Source: Luteolibacter sp. Y139 (GTDB taxonomy: Bacteria > Verrucomicrobiota > Verrucomicrobiia > Verrucomicrobiales > Akkermansiaceae). Taken from it: a DNA stretch of 64,000 bases. Location of the stretch: NCBI RefSeq assembly GCF_038066715.1, contig NZ_JBBUKT010000003.1:310001-374000 (forward strand). Direction: 5' to 3'. A program made the position numbers and the translations under genes. The notes below the pieces were generated by a model, which was not told the DNA's origin, did no database searches, and saw nothing but the letters and a program-made list of their open reading frames with translations. Shown here piece after piece: positions 1 to 8,876 of the stretch (its first letter is position 1; each line of letters opens with the position of its first letter).

Positions 1-2
1 CC

Positions 3-2864
3 GACGTGGCCTTCAATCACGGCAACACCACCGCCACCTACACGCTGTCCGGCACCGGCAGCATCAGCGGAGCGACCAAGCTCACCAAGGACGGCACCGG
101 CACGACCATCCTCGCCACCGACAACAACTACACCGGCATCACCAACGTCCTCGCCGGCACGTTGCAGGTCGGCAATGGCGGCCTCACCGGCAGCCTCGGC
201 ACCGGCGCGGTCCAGGTGGCATCCGGAGCGAGTCTCAAGTTTGCCCGCAGTGGCTACGCCGTTGTCGGCAACTCCATCACTGGAGCCGGCATCATTGAAA
301 ACAGCGGCCCGGGAACGGTCGCCCTCACCGCTAACAACGACGCCTTCCTCGGCGGCGTGACCGTCAGCGGCGGAACACTCCAAGTCGGCGACGGCGGCGA
401 AACCGGCTCCCTCGGAACTGTTGCCGTTGAAGTTGCCTCCGGAGCCACCTTCGCCATCAAGCGCGGCGGAACGGTCATCCCGAACATCGCGAACAACATC
501 TATGGGGACGGATCCGTCGCCCTCATCGGTGGCAGCGCAAACCTCACTTCCTTCAATAGCTACAGTGGTGGCGTGTCGGTATCGGATGGAGGCGTACTGC
601 GCACCGCCTTTGACGGACCACTGGGTCTATCTCCCTCCGAACTCGTTCCAAACGCCGTCCGTCTCACGAACGGTGGCTTGAAGAACCTGGATTCGGATAC
701 CGCTCTCGATCCCTTGCGCGGCATCGCCATCAGCGGCGAAGCCTACTTCACCGCCGGCTGGTCGAAGTCGCTGACCATCCCGGGCCCGATCTCCGGCACC
801 GGCAACGTGTTCATCAACTACGATTCCGGAAAGGTCTACTTCACCAACGCCAACAACACCTGGAACGGCGCCCTGACGCTGGGTGGCATCAAGCCCGGAT
901 TCACCGGTGCCACCGGCGGCATCCTTGAAGTCAATGGCATCACCAATGGCGGCGTCGCCGGACCGATTGGTGCCGGCTCCGCTGACCCGGCGAACCTCGT
1001 CTTCAACGGAGGTCGCCTAGTCTTCAATGACAGCCTCGCTACTGGAGCCAACACCACCGACCGCGGGTTCACCGTGCAGGGCAGCGGCACCATCGAAGTC
1101 ACTTCTCCGACCCTGACCATCACGGGCAAGGCAACGGGAACCGGTAACCTCACCAAGGCGGGAACCGGCAAGCTGGTTCTTGGCGGCAATAGCGACTTCA
1201 TCGGCGAGAAGATCATCTCCGCGGGTACGGTGGTGGCCAAGTCCACCACCGCGTTCGGCGATACCGGCTCCTTCGTGCGTTTCACCGGCACCACCGGCGT
1301 GCTCGATCTGGCCACGAACTCCAGCGTCGCCGCTTATCCGGTCACGATTCCGGCCGGAAGCTCGGGCACCATCCTCTCGGACGTGGCCACTCCCGGTCCA
1401 GGCATCACCCACGTGCTCGGCAATGCCGATCTCTCCACGGTGACCCTCAATGTCGCCGCAGGTGAGAACGTGGCCGGTGGCGATCCGCGCATCGCCTTGA
1501 CCAGCCTGGGCCTCGCCGCCGGAGCGGCTGGCACCACCACGCTGAATCCGACCACCGCGAACATCACCCTGGGCTCGGCTTCGATCTCGCCCGGCGGCAA
1601 TTTCGCCAAGACCCTGGCACTCGGCGGCACCGCCGTGGCCAACCAGGTGACCGGCTCCATCACCGACGGGCTCAACGTCCTCAGCTTGACCAAGGTCAAC
1701 AACAGCCTCTGGACGATCTCGGGTGACAGCACCTTCACCGGCAACGTGACAGTCGACGATGGCGTGCTTGTCGCGGCCCACACCAATGCCTTGGGAAGTG
1801 CCGCCAAGACCCTGATCATCGCCGGCGATGCTGCGACCAATCGCATCCCGGAGTTCCGCCTCACCGGTGGCATTTCTCCCACCGTGGCCAACGTGCAGAT
1901 CTCGGGTGCCGGGGAAAACAACCTGACCGGAGCACTGCGCAACATCTCGGGTGACAACACGCTGAATGTGACCACGCAGGTGACGATGAGAACCGGTAAC
2001 GGCAATACGACGCTCTACTCGGATGCCGGCACCCTCACCATCAACACTCCCCTGGTGACTGCCAATGCCACCGGCCGCGCCCTGACCCTGGCAGGTCCCG
2101 GCAATGGCGTGATCAATGGCGTGATCGCCAACGGTTCGACCGGCGCGCTGCCCGTCACCAAAAGCGGTACCGGCACGTGGACGCTCAATGGTGCCCACAC
2201 CTATACCGGTGCCACCACGGTCAACGAAGGCGTGCTCTCGCTCAGCCAGATGGCCCTCAGCGACACCGCCCCGGTCACCATCGTGGCCGGTGCCGTCCTC
2301 AACCTGAACTTCAGCGGCACCGACCGCGTGGGTTCGCTCACCATCAATGGCGTGGCCAAGGCCGACGGCGTCTACAGCGCCTCCACCGACCCCGGCTACA
2401 TCAGCGGTAGCGGCAGCATCCGCGTGGGCGCGGGTCCGGCCGGCTACAGCAGCTGGGCTTCCAGCTATCCCTTCACGGTCGGCGTGAACGATGGTCCGGA
2501 ACAGGACGCCGACGGCGACGGCATCAGCAACGTGCTGGAGTACGTGCTCGGTGGCATCCCTGCCGGAGCCGGAGCGAACAACACCTCCATCCTGCCAACG
2601 GTGGCAGCAAGCGGTGCCAACGTGGTGCTGACCTTCCGCCGCAGCGATGTGTCGGAGACCGATGTCACGCTGAAGGTCCAGTGGTCCGATGGCCTCGGCA
2701 CTTGGAATGACTTCGCCACTATCGGCGCAGGCGATGCCCTGCCCGCCGTGGACGTCACCGAAGATTCGCCGAATGCGAGCCTTGATACGGTGGTAGTCAC
2801 CATTCCGAAGAGCACCACTCCAAGTGGCCACCTCTTCGTCCGCCTCCAGGCGACTAAGAACTAA
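3..2864 (+). CDS. Autotransporter-associated beta-strand repeat protein, C-terminal part (5' truncated)
   Basis: This is the last ~950 residues of a very large secreted protein. The frame is open to the left edge, so the true start lies outside the window. The protein is low in Cys and Lys-poor, and rich in Gly, Thr, Ala and Asn. It carries repeats of the autotransporter-associated beta-strand type (for example AGTGKLVLGGNS near 1160-1195 and SGTGTWTLNGAHTYTGAT near 2160-2215), which predict a long beta-helix on the cell surface. The last ~150 residues change character: a W-x-x-Y segment, an acidic DADGDG motif like a thrombospondin-type calcium loop (about 2505-2525), then a compact beta domain. 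I see no outer-membrane beta-barrel domain, so the export route is unknown. The substrate or adhesion target cannot be read from sequence. An intrinsic terminator follows 35 bases after the stop. Confidence 0.85.
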   Translation, partial: DVAFNHGNTTATYTLSGTGSISGATKLTKDGTGTTILATDNNYTGITNVLAGTLQVGNGGLTGSLGTGAVQVASGASLKFARSGYAVVGNSITGAGIIENSGPGTVALTANNDAFLGGVTVSGGTLQVGDGGETGSLGTVAVEVASGATFAIKRGGTVIPNIANNIYGDGSVALIGGSANLTSFNSYSGGVSVSDGGVLRTAFDGPLGLSPSELVPNAVRLTNGGLKNLDSDTALDPLRGIAISGEAYFTAGWSKSLTIPGPISGTGNVFINYDSGKVYFTNANNTWNGALTLGGIKPGFTGATGGILEVNGITNGGVAGPIGAGSADPANLVFNGGRLVFNDSLATGANTTDRGFTVQGSGTIEVTSPTLTITGKATGTGNLTKAGTGKLVLGGNSDFIGEKIISAGTVVAKSTTAFGDTGSFVRFTGTTGVLDLATNSSVAAYPVTIPAGSSGTILSDVATPGPGITHVLGNADLSTVTLNVAAGENVAGGDPRIALTSLGLAAGAAGTTTLNPTTANITLGSASISPGGNFAKTLALGGTAVANQVTGSITDGLNVLSLTKVNNSLWTISGDSTFTGNVTVDDGVLVAAHTNALGSAAKTLIIAGDAATNRIPEFRLTGGISPTVANVQISGAGENNLTGALRNISGDNTLNVTTQVTMRTGNGNTTLYSDAGTLTINTPLVTANATGRALTLAGPGNGVINGVIANGSTGALPVTKSGTGTWTLNGAHTYTGATTVNEGVLSLSQMALSDTAPVTIVAGAVLNLNFSGTDRVGSLTINGVAKADGVYSASTDPGYISGSGSIRVGAGPAGYSSWASSYPFTVGVNDGPEQDADGDGISNVLEYVLGGIPAGAGANNTSILPTVAASGANVVLTFRRSDVSETDVTLKVQWSDGLGTWNDFATIGAGDALPAVDVTEDSPNASLDTVVVTIPKSTTPSGHLFVRLQATKN

Positions 2865-2898
2865 CCGTAGTCAGAGCACCTGACGCGCATTCCCAAGA

Positions 2899-2931
2899 GC
2901 TGCCGGAGCGATAGGCTCCGGCAGCTTTTTT
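2899..2931 (+). terminator. Rho-independent terminator after the repeat protein
   Basis: A perfect 11-bp stem (gctgccggagc at 2899-2909, gctccggcagc at 2915-2925) with a 5-nt loop is followed by six T. It ends the transcript of the truncated repeat-protein gene. Confidence 0.92.
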
Positions 2932-3040
2932 CTGGGAGGCGGGGAGGAAAGCGAAATGGGGTTCACCTGTTCATCGCTGCCTCCGGCTTTCCGTGACGCG
3001 AGGAACACGGATTTTTTCTCCAGCCCGTAAACCAGGCCTC

Positions 3041-5125
3041 TCACGGAGCCGCCGAGAGCGCGGCATTCACCTCGGCCTCCCGCTGGCGAACTCTCGCGGC
3101 AGCGTCGACATCGCCCACGCCTTCCTGAGCCTGGCCCAGGAATCGCAGGCACCACGAGAGGTGATTGAGGCAGCCCTTGTGACCGGGCAGGGCCTTGGAC
3201 TCCCGCTCGGCAATCCGCACCGCGTCCGTGAGATACGACACCGCTTCTTTGGAGCGGCCGAGTTTCTGCAAAGCAACTCCCATGCGGAAGGCGCTGTAAG
3301 AATACCCGCTGGTGTCCGGCCCTTCATTCCGGACCACATACTCATGCCACGCCGTGAAGTGCCGCAGCATCCCCTCCAGATCTCCGCGAGCCTCGGCATT
3401 CGACCCCAGCGACATATCGAGCTCCGCCAATTCGCGGGCATAGTCCGCACGATCGGGAGCACCGGCAACCAACTCCTGCAGCAGGGATTGGACTCGATGA
3501 TATTCCTCGCCCGCCTCTTCCAGGCCACCCGTGTATCCCAAGGTATGCGCGACCGCGCGATGAGCCATGGCAAGCGCGTGAGTGGATTCCGCGCCGGGCT
3601 GCTGCTTCGCGAAAGCTTCAGCCTCGCCCAACAGATGCCGGGCATCTAACAGGGCATCGGAATATTTGCCCGTCGCCATGCGATGTTCGGACCTGTCCTG
3701 CCACGCCTCCATCACCCGTCGCGTGGCCTTGGCATCCTGCGGAGTCGCATTCCGGGCGAGCTCGGTCAGCGCGATCGCCTCGGTGTAAAGCTGGTCAGCT
3801 TCTGCACTCATCCCGCGCACGCCAATCACATCGCCCTTCACCACCAGCACGTCGGCGAGCTTCCGCGCCGCCACCGGGGAATGCCCGGACTCTTCATACA
3901 CGCGGCGGAAATGCCCCACCGCCTTCTCCAACACAGACTCCATCGCACCGAGATTACCGGTCGGCTCTAGGCGTGTCCGTAAATCGGTGAGCAAGAATTG
4001 GATCAGGTCCGACATGCGCTGCTCCGCCGCTTCCGCCGCCGCTTGCTTCGCCTCGGCATCCTTTCGTGCCTTCCAAGCGACGATCGCACTGCCACCGGTA
4101 ACCAAAGCGATCACCGCCAACAAACACATCACCCAAGCCCGCCGCACCATCTTACGTCGCACCGCTTGCTGCCGCAGCGCCTCCTGACGACGGCGATCGG
4201 CCGCATGCAAGAAAGCCTCGCGAAACTTCCCCGCGTCCGCAAATCGCCGCGCCGGATCCGTTTGCAAGGCGCGCAGCACCACGCTGTCGAAGGCGGCATC
4301 GACTTCCTCGCGCCGCAGCGACGGCGGATCGAAATTCCCTCGCGGCAACTCGCCGGTCAGCACTTCATAAGTCACCACACCCAAGCTGAAAACATCGCTC
4401 GCCGGCGACACCGCATGCGCCCGCGACAACTGCTCCGGCGCTGCGTACTCGATCGTACCCACCGTGGTCCCCACCCGCGTCAACCGCAGCGCCTCCTCCG
4501 CTTGCCCGGCTGTCACCGCCAGCCCGAAGTCCCCCAGCCTCGGCGGCCCTTCAGCGGGCAGGAAAATATTCGCCGGCTTGATGTCGCGATGCACGATTCC
4601 CAGCCGATGCGCCGCCTCCAAGGCCTCCGCCACATTCGCGATGAGCGGCACCGCTTCCTCCAAGGACAAGCGCCCGCGACTCAGCCGGGACGCGAGATCC
4701 TCGCCATCCACGAACTCCATCACGTAGTAAAGGTATCCCTCAGCCGTCTCACCGGCTTCATACACCCGCACCACACCGGGATGCTCCATTGAAGCCATCA
4801 GCCGTGCCTCATGACGGAATCTCGCTGTTAGTCCCGGCTCATTCGTCAGCGAGGGAGACAACACCTTGATCGCCACCCGGCGTTGCAGATCGCGCTGCAC
4901 CGCCTCGAAGACCGTACCCATCCCGCCCCGGCCGACCAACCGCCGCACCTCATACGCCGGCAACATCGAGCCGACCTCCTCCGCACTCAGCGGAGGCTCC
5001 GCTCCTACGCCCGCCGTGGTCTCCGGACGGAACCCCACCTCCAACAATTCCAGCGGGTCGATGCCCGCGGGCAACGAGTCCTCGCCCGGAAAAGGCAGCA
5101 GCGGAGGGTCCATATGAGGCATCAT
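3041..5125 (-). CDS. Membrane-anchored serine/threonine protein kinase with TPR-like C-terminal region
   Basis: Protein kinase of the bacterial Hanks type. The catalytic domain spans about residues 58-315: glycine loop GRGGMG (65-70), lysine in VAIKV (Lys87), catalytic HRDIKPAN (Asp181), metal-binding DFG (199-201) and APEQ in the activation segment. A single transmembrane helix follows at about 330-351, so the kinase faces the cytoplasm. The ~340 residues beyond it are helical with TPR-like repeats and would be a sensory or partner-binding region. Starts at residue 1 or Met5 are both possible. The gene is divergent from the ECF sigma gene at 5202 across a short gap that must hold both promoters. 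Kinase/ECF sigma pairing is common in the PVC group, so the kinase may control that sigma factor (inference). Confidence 0.9.
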   Translation of the reverse strand: MMPHMDPPLLPFPGEDSLPAGIDPLELLEVGFRPETTAGVGAEPPLSAEEVGSMLPAYEVRRLVGRGGMGTVFEAVQRDLQRRVAIKVLSPSLTNEPGLTARFRHEARLMASMEHPGVVRVYEAGETAEGYLYYVMEFVDGEDLASRLSRGRLSLEEAVPLIANVAEALEAAHRLGIVHRDIKPANIFLPAEGPPRLGDFGLAVTAGQAEEALRLTRVGTTVGTIEYAAPEQLSRAHAVSPASDVFSLGVVTYEVLTGELPRGNFDPPSLRREEVDAAFDSVVLRALQTDPARRFADAGKFREAFLHAADRRRQEALRQQAVRRKMVRRAWVMCLLAVIALVTGGSAIVAWKARKDAEAKQAAAEAAEQRMSDLIQFLLTDLRTRLEPTGNLGAMESVLEKAVGHFRRVYEESGHSPVAARKLADVLVVKGDVIGVRGMSAEADQLYTEAIALTELARNATPQDAKATRRVMEAWQDRSEHRMATGKYSDALLDARHLLGEAEAFAKQQPGAESTHALAMAHRAVAHTLGYTGGLEEAGEEYHRVQSLLQELVAGAPDRADYARELAELDMSLGSNAEARGDLEGMLRHFTAWHEYVVRNEGPDTSGYSYSAFRMGVALQKLGRSKEAVSYLTDAVRIAERESKALPGHKGCLNHLSWCLRFLGQAQEGVGDVDAAARVRQREAEVNAALSAAP

Positions 5126-5201
5126 CGCGACTTCCCGCCATCCGTGACCTTGAAAAGCATTCTTGTCAGTCCAATATCATGACGTCCGCCTGCGCTGCTT
5201 G

Positions 5202-5930
5202 ATGTTCACCCAGGAAACCCACGCCGCCTTTCCGCCCACCCGGTGGAGTCTGGTCGTGTCGTCACGCGACAACGACCACGGCGCGCTTGAGGAACTCTGT
5301 CGCCTCTATTGGCCCCCGCTATATTCCTTCGGACGCCGCAGCGGCCTCACCATTGAGGACGCGCAGGACCTGACCCAACGATTCTTCCACGACCTGTTGG
5401 AAAACCGCGCCGCACTGCTTGAGAAAGCCGATCCCGGCGGCGGGCGGCTCCGCACCTTGTTTCTGAAAGTCCTCCAGCGCCGCATTGCCGACCATCACCG
5501 GCATGCCACCCGCGAAAAGCGCGGCAGCGGCCAAGTCGTCTCGCTCGATACCGAGGCGGCCGAGGCCGGGCTCCGCGCCGTCGCTCCCGGGATTTCCGCC
5601 GAAGCCGTCTTCGACCGCCACTGGGCGCTTCAGGTGCTCCACCTCGCCCTCGCCCGCTTGGAACTCGACTTCGCCACTGCCGGCCGCTCCCACCATTTCA
5701 CCGCGCTTGTCCCGTTTCTCGGCCTCGGTGCCGATGACGCCTGCTACCGGACTCTCCGCGACACGCTGAATCTGGACGAAAGCCGCGCCCGCCAAGCCGT
5801 CCATCGTTTCCGCGACCGTTTCCGCCGCCACCTCCGCGACGAAATCGCCGAAACCATCGCCACCGATGACGACGAGGCGATCGACCGCGAGCTCAATGAC
5901 CTGCGCGCAATTTTGAGCCGCGCCTCCTAG
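5202..5930 (+). CDS. ECF-type RNA polymerase sigma factor
   Basis: Sigma-70 family extracytoplasmic function factor of the kind common in Planctomycetes and Verrucomicrobia. The N-terminal motif FPPTRWSLV is followed by a region 2-like helix (LYWPPLYSFGRRSG...DAQDLTQRFFHDLL) and a C-terminal region 4-like helix-turn-helix (about residues 180-225, LNLDESRARQAVHRFRDRFR). I chose the ATG at 5202; an in-frame TTG at 5163 would add 13 residues with no family character. The product is about 242 residues, longer than minimal ECF factors because of a spacer between regions 2 and 4. It is divergent from the kinase at 3041-5125, which suggests a kinase-regulated sigma switch. The target promoters are unknown. 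Confidence 0.85.
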   Translation: MFTQETHAAFPPTRWSLVVSSRDNDHGALEELCRLYWPPLYSFGRRSGLTIEDAQDLTQRFFHDLLENRAALLEKADPGGGRLRTLFLKVLQRRIADHHRHATREKRGSGQVVSLDTEAAEAGLRAVAPGISAEAVFDRHWALQVLHLALARLELDFATAGRSHHFTALVPFLGLGADDACYRTLRDTLNLDESRARQAVHRFRDRFRRHLRDEIAETIATDDDEAIDRELNDLRAILSRAS

Positions 5931-5946
5931 GATTCGTTTCCTAGGA
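5925..5946 (+). other. Hairpin overlapping the sigma factor stop codon
   Basis: An 8-bp inverted repeat (tcctagga at 5925-5932 and again at 5939-5946, 6-nt loop) includes the TAG stop of the sigma gene. No T-run follows, so it is a weak terminator at best. It may be an mRNA 3' end stabiliser or a protein site, because each arm is itself palindromic. Confidence 0.45.
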
Positions 5947-6038
5947 AAATTGAATCTGTCATACAGATGATTTCGCCCGCTTAATTGGCGAAATTCCACA
6001 AGCCAATCACGTTTGATTTGTGGAACTTGCGAGAACCC

Positions 6039-8273
6039 ATGAGCCCCAGAACCCTGCTTTGCCTCGCGGCAATGACCCTCCCCGCGATGGCCACCCACCC
6101 GGTCGGCAACATCAACCGCTACCTCTCGAACTCCGCCCGCACCGACCTGATCGGGCAGGACATGTGGACGACCTTGAAGGAGCTTTCCGACGACCGAGTC
6201 AACAAACCCGACCAAGTCACCTCGGGAATGCCGCAGCTGCCACAGGAAAACTGGGGCCACCCCCAGCTCGGCATGCAGGGCGTCTTCTGCGCCGGTCACC
6301 AGACACCGGTCCAGAATCTCGTCTCGGTCCAGACCAGCGAGAAGCTCGTCGTGACCCGCCATCAATGGACGCCCGCGTGGTCAGCCACCTACTACCGTGC
6401 GTTGCCCAGCGGCAAGCCCGGCGCCTCGCCGCTCGCCGGTCCGCTTTCGATCAAGGAGACCAAGTGCATCACCCCGGAAGACGTCTTCGTCGCCGAGTTG
6501 GAGATTCTCAATGACGAGCGCTCCGCCATCACCGTCGATCTCGAACTGATCCATCCCGAGCTGAAAGCCGATGGCACTGGCAAGGTCACCTTCACCGCCG
6601 TCACCAATGTCGGCGGCATCGCGAAGGAAAAGGGCAAGGGCTGGGAAATCAATGGCAGCGGCTGGCTGGCATCAAAGGGCGACCTCACGCTTGGAAAGGC
6701 ACTCAGTCTTCCTCCGCAAAAGACACTGAAGGTCCGCTACGCCTTCGCGGTCGATCACGTCAGCACCACCGATTCGAACGACCGGGTAAACGCTGCCCTA
6801 ACAGAAGCCGATCCTTTCAAGCGCAACGAAACCTCCTTCAACGCGTGGTATGAGAAAAATGTCCCGGAGTTCTCCACGACCGACCCCGACATCCTCAAGC
6901 TCTACTACTACCGCTGGTTCCTCGTGAAGCGGTCCATCCACGACCCGAAGAACTTCATCGCCGGTCACCCCTACAAGCGACCCTCCATCTACGAGAGCCC
7001 GATTGGCGATTGGTTCTGCGCCGTCATCGGCCTTCCCATACCCGTTCAGATCCAAGAGACCCGCTGGCTGCGCGACATCACGCCCGGCAAGAACCAGATC
7101 CTCAACTGGGCCGAGAACGTCCACCACCAGTATCGCGACTATCTGCAGTTCACGCCGGCCGCGATGTGGAACTTCTACAAGATCCATCCCGATCCCGAGA
7201 TCCGCGCCGCCGTCGCTCAACCGGCCACCGACTACGCGTGGAAGGACGTGCCCGTCCACGGCCAGCCGCAGCTCCCCGTTCAGGAAGGAAGCTGGCCGAC
7301 CGGTGCCGAGTATCAGCCGAATTTCTATCAGTTCACCAAGCCCGATGCCTGGGACTGGCGCCATGACGTGCAGGGCCACTCGCAGGGCTTCCCTTACGCC
7401 AAGTCCGTGCGCCTCGACAAAGCCGCCTTCACCATCGCCAACCTCTACGGCGCCGCGAACTTCATGGAGGAACTCGGCAATACCAAGAGCTTCACCGACA
7501 GCCGCAACCAGGCCGACCGGATGCTGAAGACCATCGAGGACAAGCATTGGAAGGATGGCTTCTTTTACTCCGCCGAGCCCGACTCCTACGCGCTCGCTGA
7601 CCAAGCCGCCTGCTACGACGGCTTCCTGCCCTTCCTCTTCGGCATGGAGAAGAAGCCGCAGTTCTTCACTGCCTTCGACAAGTTCTTCGACCCCGCTTGG
7701 TTCTGGACGGACTACCCGATCACAACCGTCGCGAGGAACAACCCGATGTACTGGACCGGCAACGCCATCGCCGGCCCCACCGCATCCAGCATTGCGCAAC
7801 CTCACGGCTATCCCTGCTGCTGGAATGGCCCCATGTGGAACTACAACAACAGCGCCATGTGCGAGGCACTCGGCTCCGTCGCCACCTCACCCGGCGGCGA
7901 ACGCTACCGCGATGGCTGGCTCGAATTCCACCGCCGCTGGTCCGACAGCCACTTCGTCTACGGCGACCGCTCGGTGCCCTGCGCCATGGAGCACCTGCGC
8001 CCGACCGATGCCTCGAACTTCCGCCGCCAAGTGGTCGACTATTTCCACAGCGCCTGGCTCGACTCCACCTTCAGTTACTGGGCCGGCATCCGCGTGACGG
8101 ACAAACGCGACAAGGTCATCTTCGACCCGCTGACCAAGGAAGACTTCGAGCTGAAAAACGTCCCCGCTGGCGGCAAGGAACTGACCTTCGTGCAGGAAAA
8201 CGGCACCCGCCGCGTATTGGACGCCGCGGGAAAAGTCCTCGCCGAAGGAACAGCCGCGCTGGAAGTGAAGTAG
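6039..8273 (+). CDS. Secreted (alpha/alpha)6-barrel glycoside hydrolase, GH63/MGH1-like
   Basis: A protein of about 744 residues with an N-terminal signal peptide (MSPRTLLCLAAMTLPAMA). The start was set at the ATG 6039; an upstream in-frame ATG at 5985 adds 18 residues without signal character. The N-terminal ~250 residues look like a beta-sandwich. The C-terminal half has features of a six-hairpin glycosidase, with aromatic and acidic motifs such as YESPIGDWF, WNGPMWNYNNSAMCEAL and FSYWAGIRV. The overall fold points to the clan of GH63 and mannosylglycerate-hydrolase-like enzymes. The exact family and substrate are not clear. It would act in the periplasm or outside. It sits between two ECF sigma genes and upstream of a sulfatase, which fits use of complex polysaccharides. 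Confidence 0.7.
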   Translation: MSPRTLLCLAAMTLPAMATHPVGNINRYLSNSARTDLIGQDMWTTLKELSDDRVNKPDQVTSGMPQLPQENWGHPQLGMQGVFCAGHQTPVQNLVSVQTSEKLVVTRHQWTPAWSATYYRALPSGKPGASPLAGPLSIKETKCITPEDVFVAELEILNDERSAITVDLELIHPELKADGTGKVTFTAVTNVGGIAKEKGKGWEINGSGWLASKGDLTLGKALSLPPQKTLKVRYAFAVDHVSTTDSNDRVNAALTEADPFKRNETSFNAWYEKNVPEFSTTDPDILKLYYYRWFLVKRSIHDPKNFIAGHPYKRPSIYESPIGDWFCAVIGLPIPVQIQETRWLRDITPGKNQILNWAENVHHQYRDYLQFTPAAMWNFYKIHPDPEIRAAVAQPATDYAWKDVPVHGQPQLPVQEGSWPTGAEYQPNFYQFTKPDAWDWRHDVQGHSQGFPYAKSVRLDKAAFTIANLYGAANFMEELGNTKSFTDSRNQADRMLKTIEDKHWKDGFFYSAEPDSYALADQAACYDGFLPFLFGMEKKPQFFTAFDKFFDPAWFWTDYPITTVARNNPMYWTGNAIAGPTASSIAQPHGYPCCWNGPMWNYNNSAMCEALGSVATSPGGERYRDGWLEFHRRWSDSHFVYGDRSVPCAMEHLRPTDASNFRRQVVDYFHSAWLDSTFSYWAGIRVTDKRDKVIFDPLTKEDFELKNVPAGGKELTFVQENGTRRVLDAAGKVLAEGTAALEVK

Positions 8274-8285
8274 TCTAGCAAGCCG

Positions 8286-8876
8286 ATGCCCACCGACCCT
8301 CCGGGAGCCGCCGAACAGGTGACCCTCATTCTCCACGCCATCCGGCGCGGGGAAGGTGGGTCGTCGAAGGATTTGCTCCCGGTGGTCTATGAGGAACTCC
8401 GCCGGCTGGCCGTCGCGCGAATGGCTCAGGAAGCCGCCGGCCAAACCTTGCAGGCCACCGCGCTGGTGCACGAGGCCTGGCTGCGGCTCGTCCACGATGG
8501 CGACCGGACCTGGCAAAACCGCGCGCATTTCTTCGGCGCCGCCGCCGAGGCAATGCGCCGGATCCTCATCGAAAACGCCCGCCGCAAGTCCCGCCTCAAG
8601 CGCGGCGGCAATCTCGTCCGCGTGGACATCGGCGATGTCGAACTCGTCGACACCACGCCGGATGAAAAGATCCTGCTCATCAATGACGCGCTCGAACAGA
8701 TGGAAGCGAGCGACCCGGAAAAAGCACGCGTGGTGGTCATGAAATTCTTCGGCGGCATGACCAATCAGGAAGTCGCCACCAACCTCTCCGTCACCGAGCG
8801 CACCGTCGAACGGCACTGGGCCTTCGCAAAGGCATGGCTCTATCAGACCATACAAAGCCAGACCGAAGCGCCATGA
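8286..8876 (+). CDS. ECF-type RNA polymerase sigma factor (sigma70_ECF, PVC type)
   Basis: A 196-residue sigma factor with the typical PVC ECF pattern: YEELRRLAVARM near residue 34, QTLQATALVHEAWLRL (53-68), RAHFFGAAAEAMRRILIENARR (region 2, DNA melting and -10 recognition) and a region 4 HTH (GGMTNQEVATNLSVTERTVERHW, from about residue 155). It begins 13 bases after the glycosidase stop. Its last codons overlap the start of the kinase gene by ATGA, so the two are translationally coupled. The kinase probably regulates this sigma factor, as in other PVC ECF-kinase pairs (inference). Confidence 0.92.
   Translation: MPTDPPGAAEQVTLILHAIRRGEGGSSKDLLPVVYEELRRLAVARMAQEAAGQTLQATALVHEAWLRLVHDGDRTWQNRAHFFGAAAEAMRRILIENARRKSRLKRGGNLVRVDIGDVELVDTTPDEKILLINDALEQMEASDPEKARVVVMKFFGGMTNQEVATNLSVTERTVERHWAFAKAWLYQTIQSQTEAP

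Noticed and set aside
1017..2831. A 604-codon open frame on the minus strand inside the first repeat protein
   Set aside because: It is a mirror frame of a GC-rich, repeat-coding gene with His/Asp/Gly-rich low-complexity sequence and no family features. The plus-strand frame shows clear beta-strand repeats.
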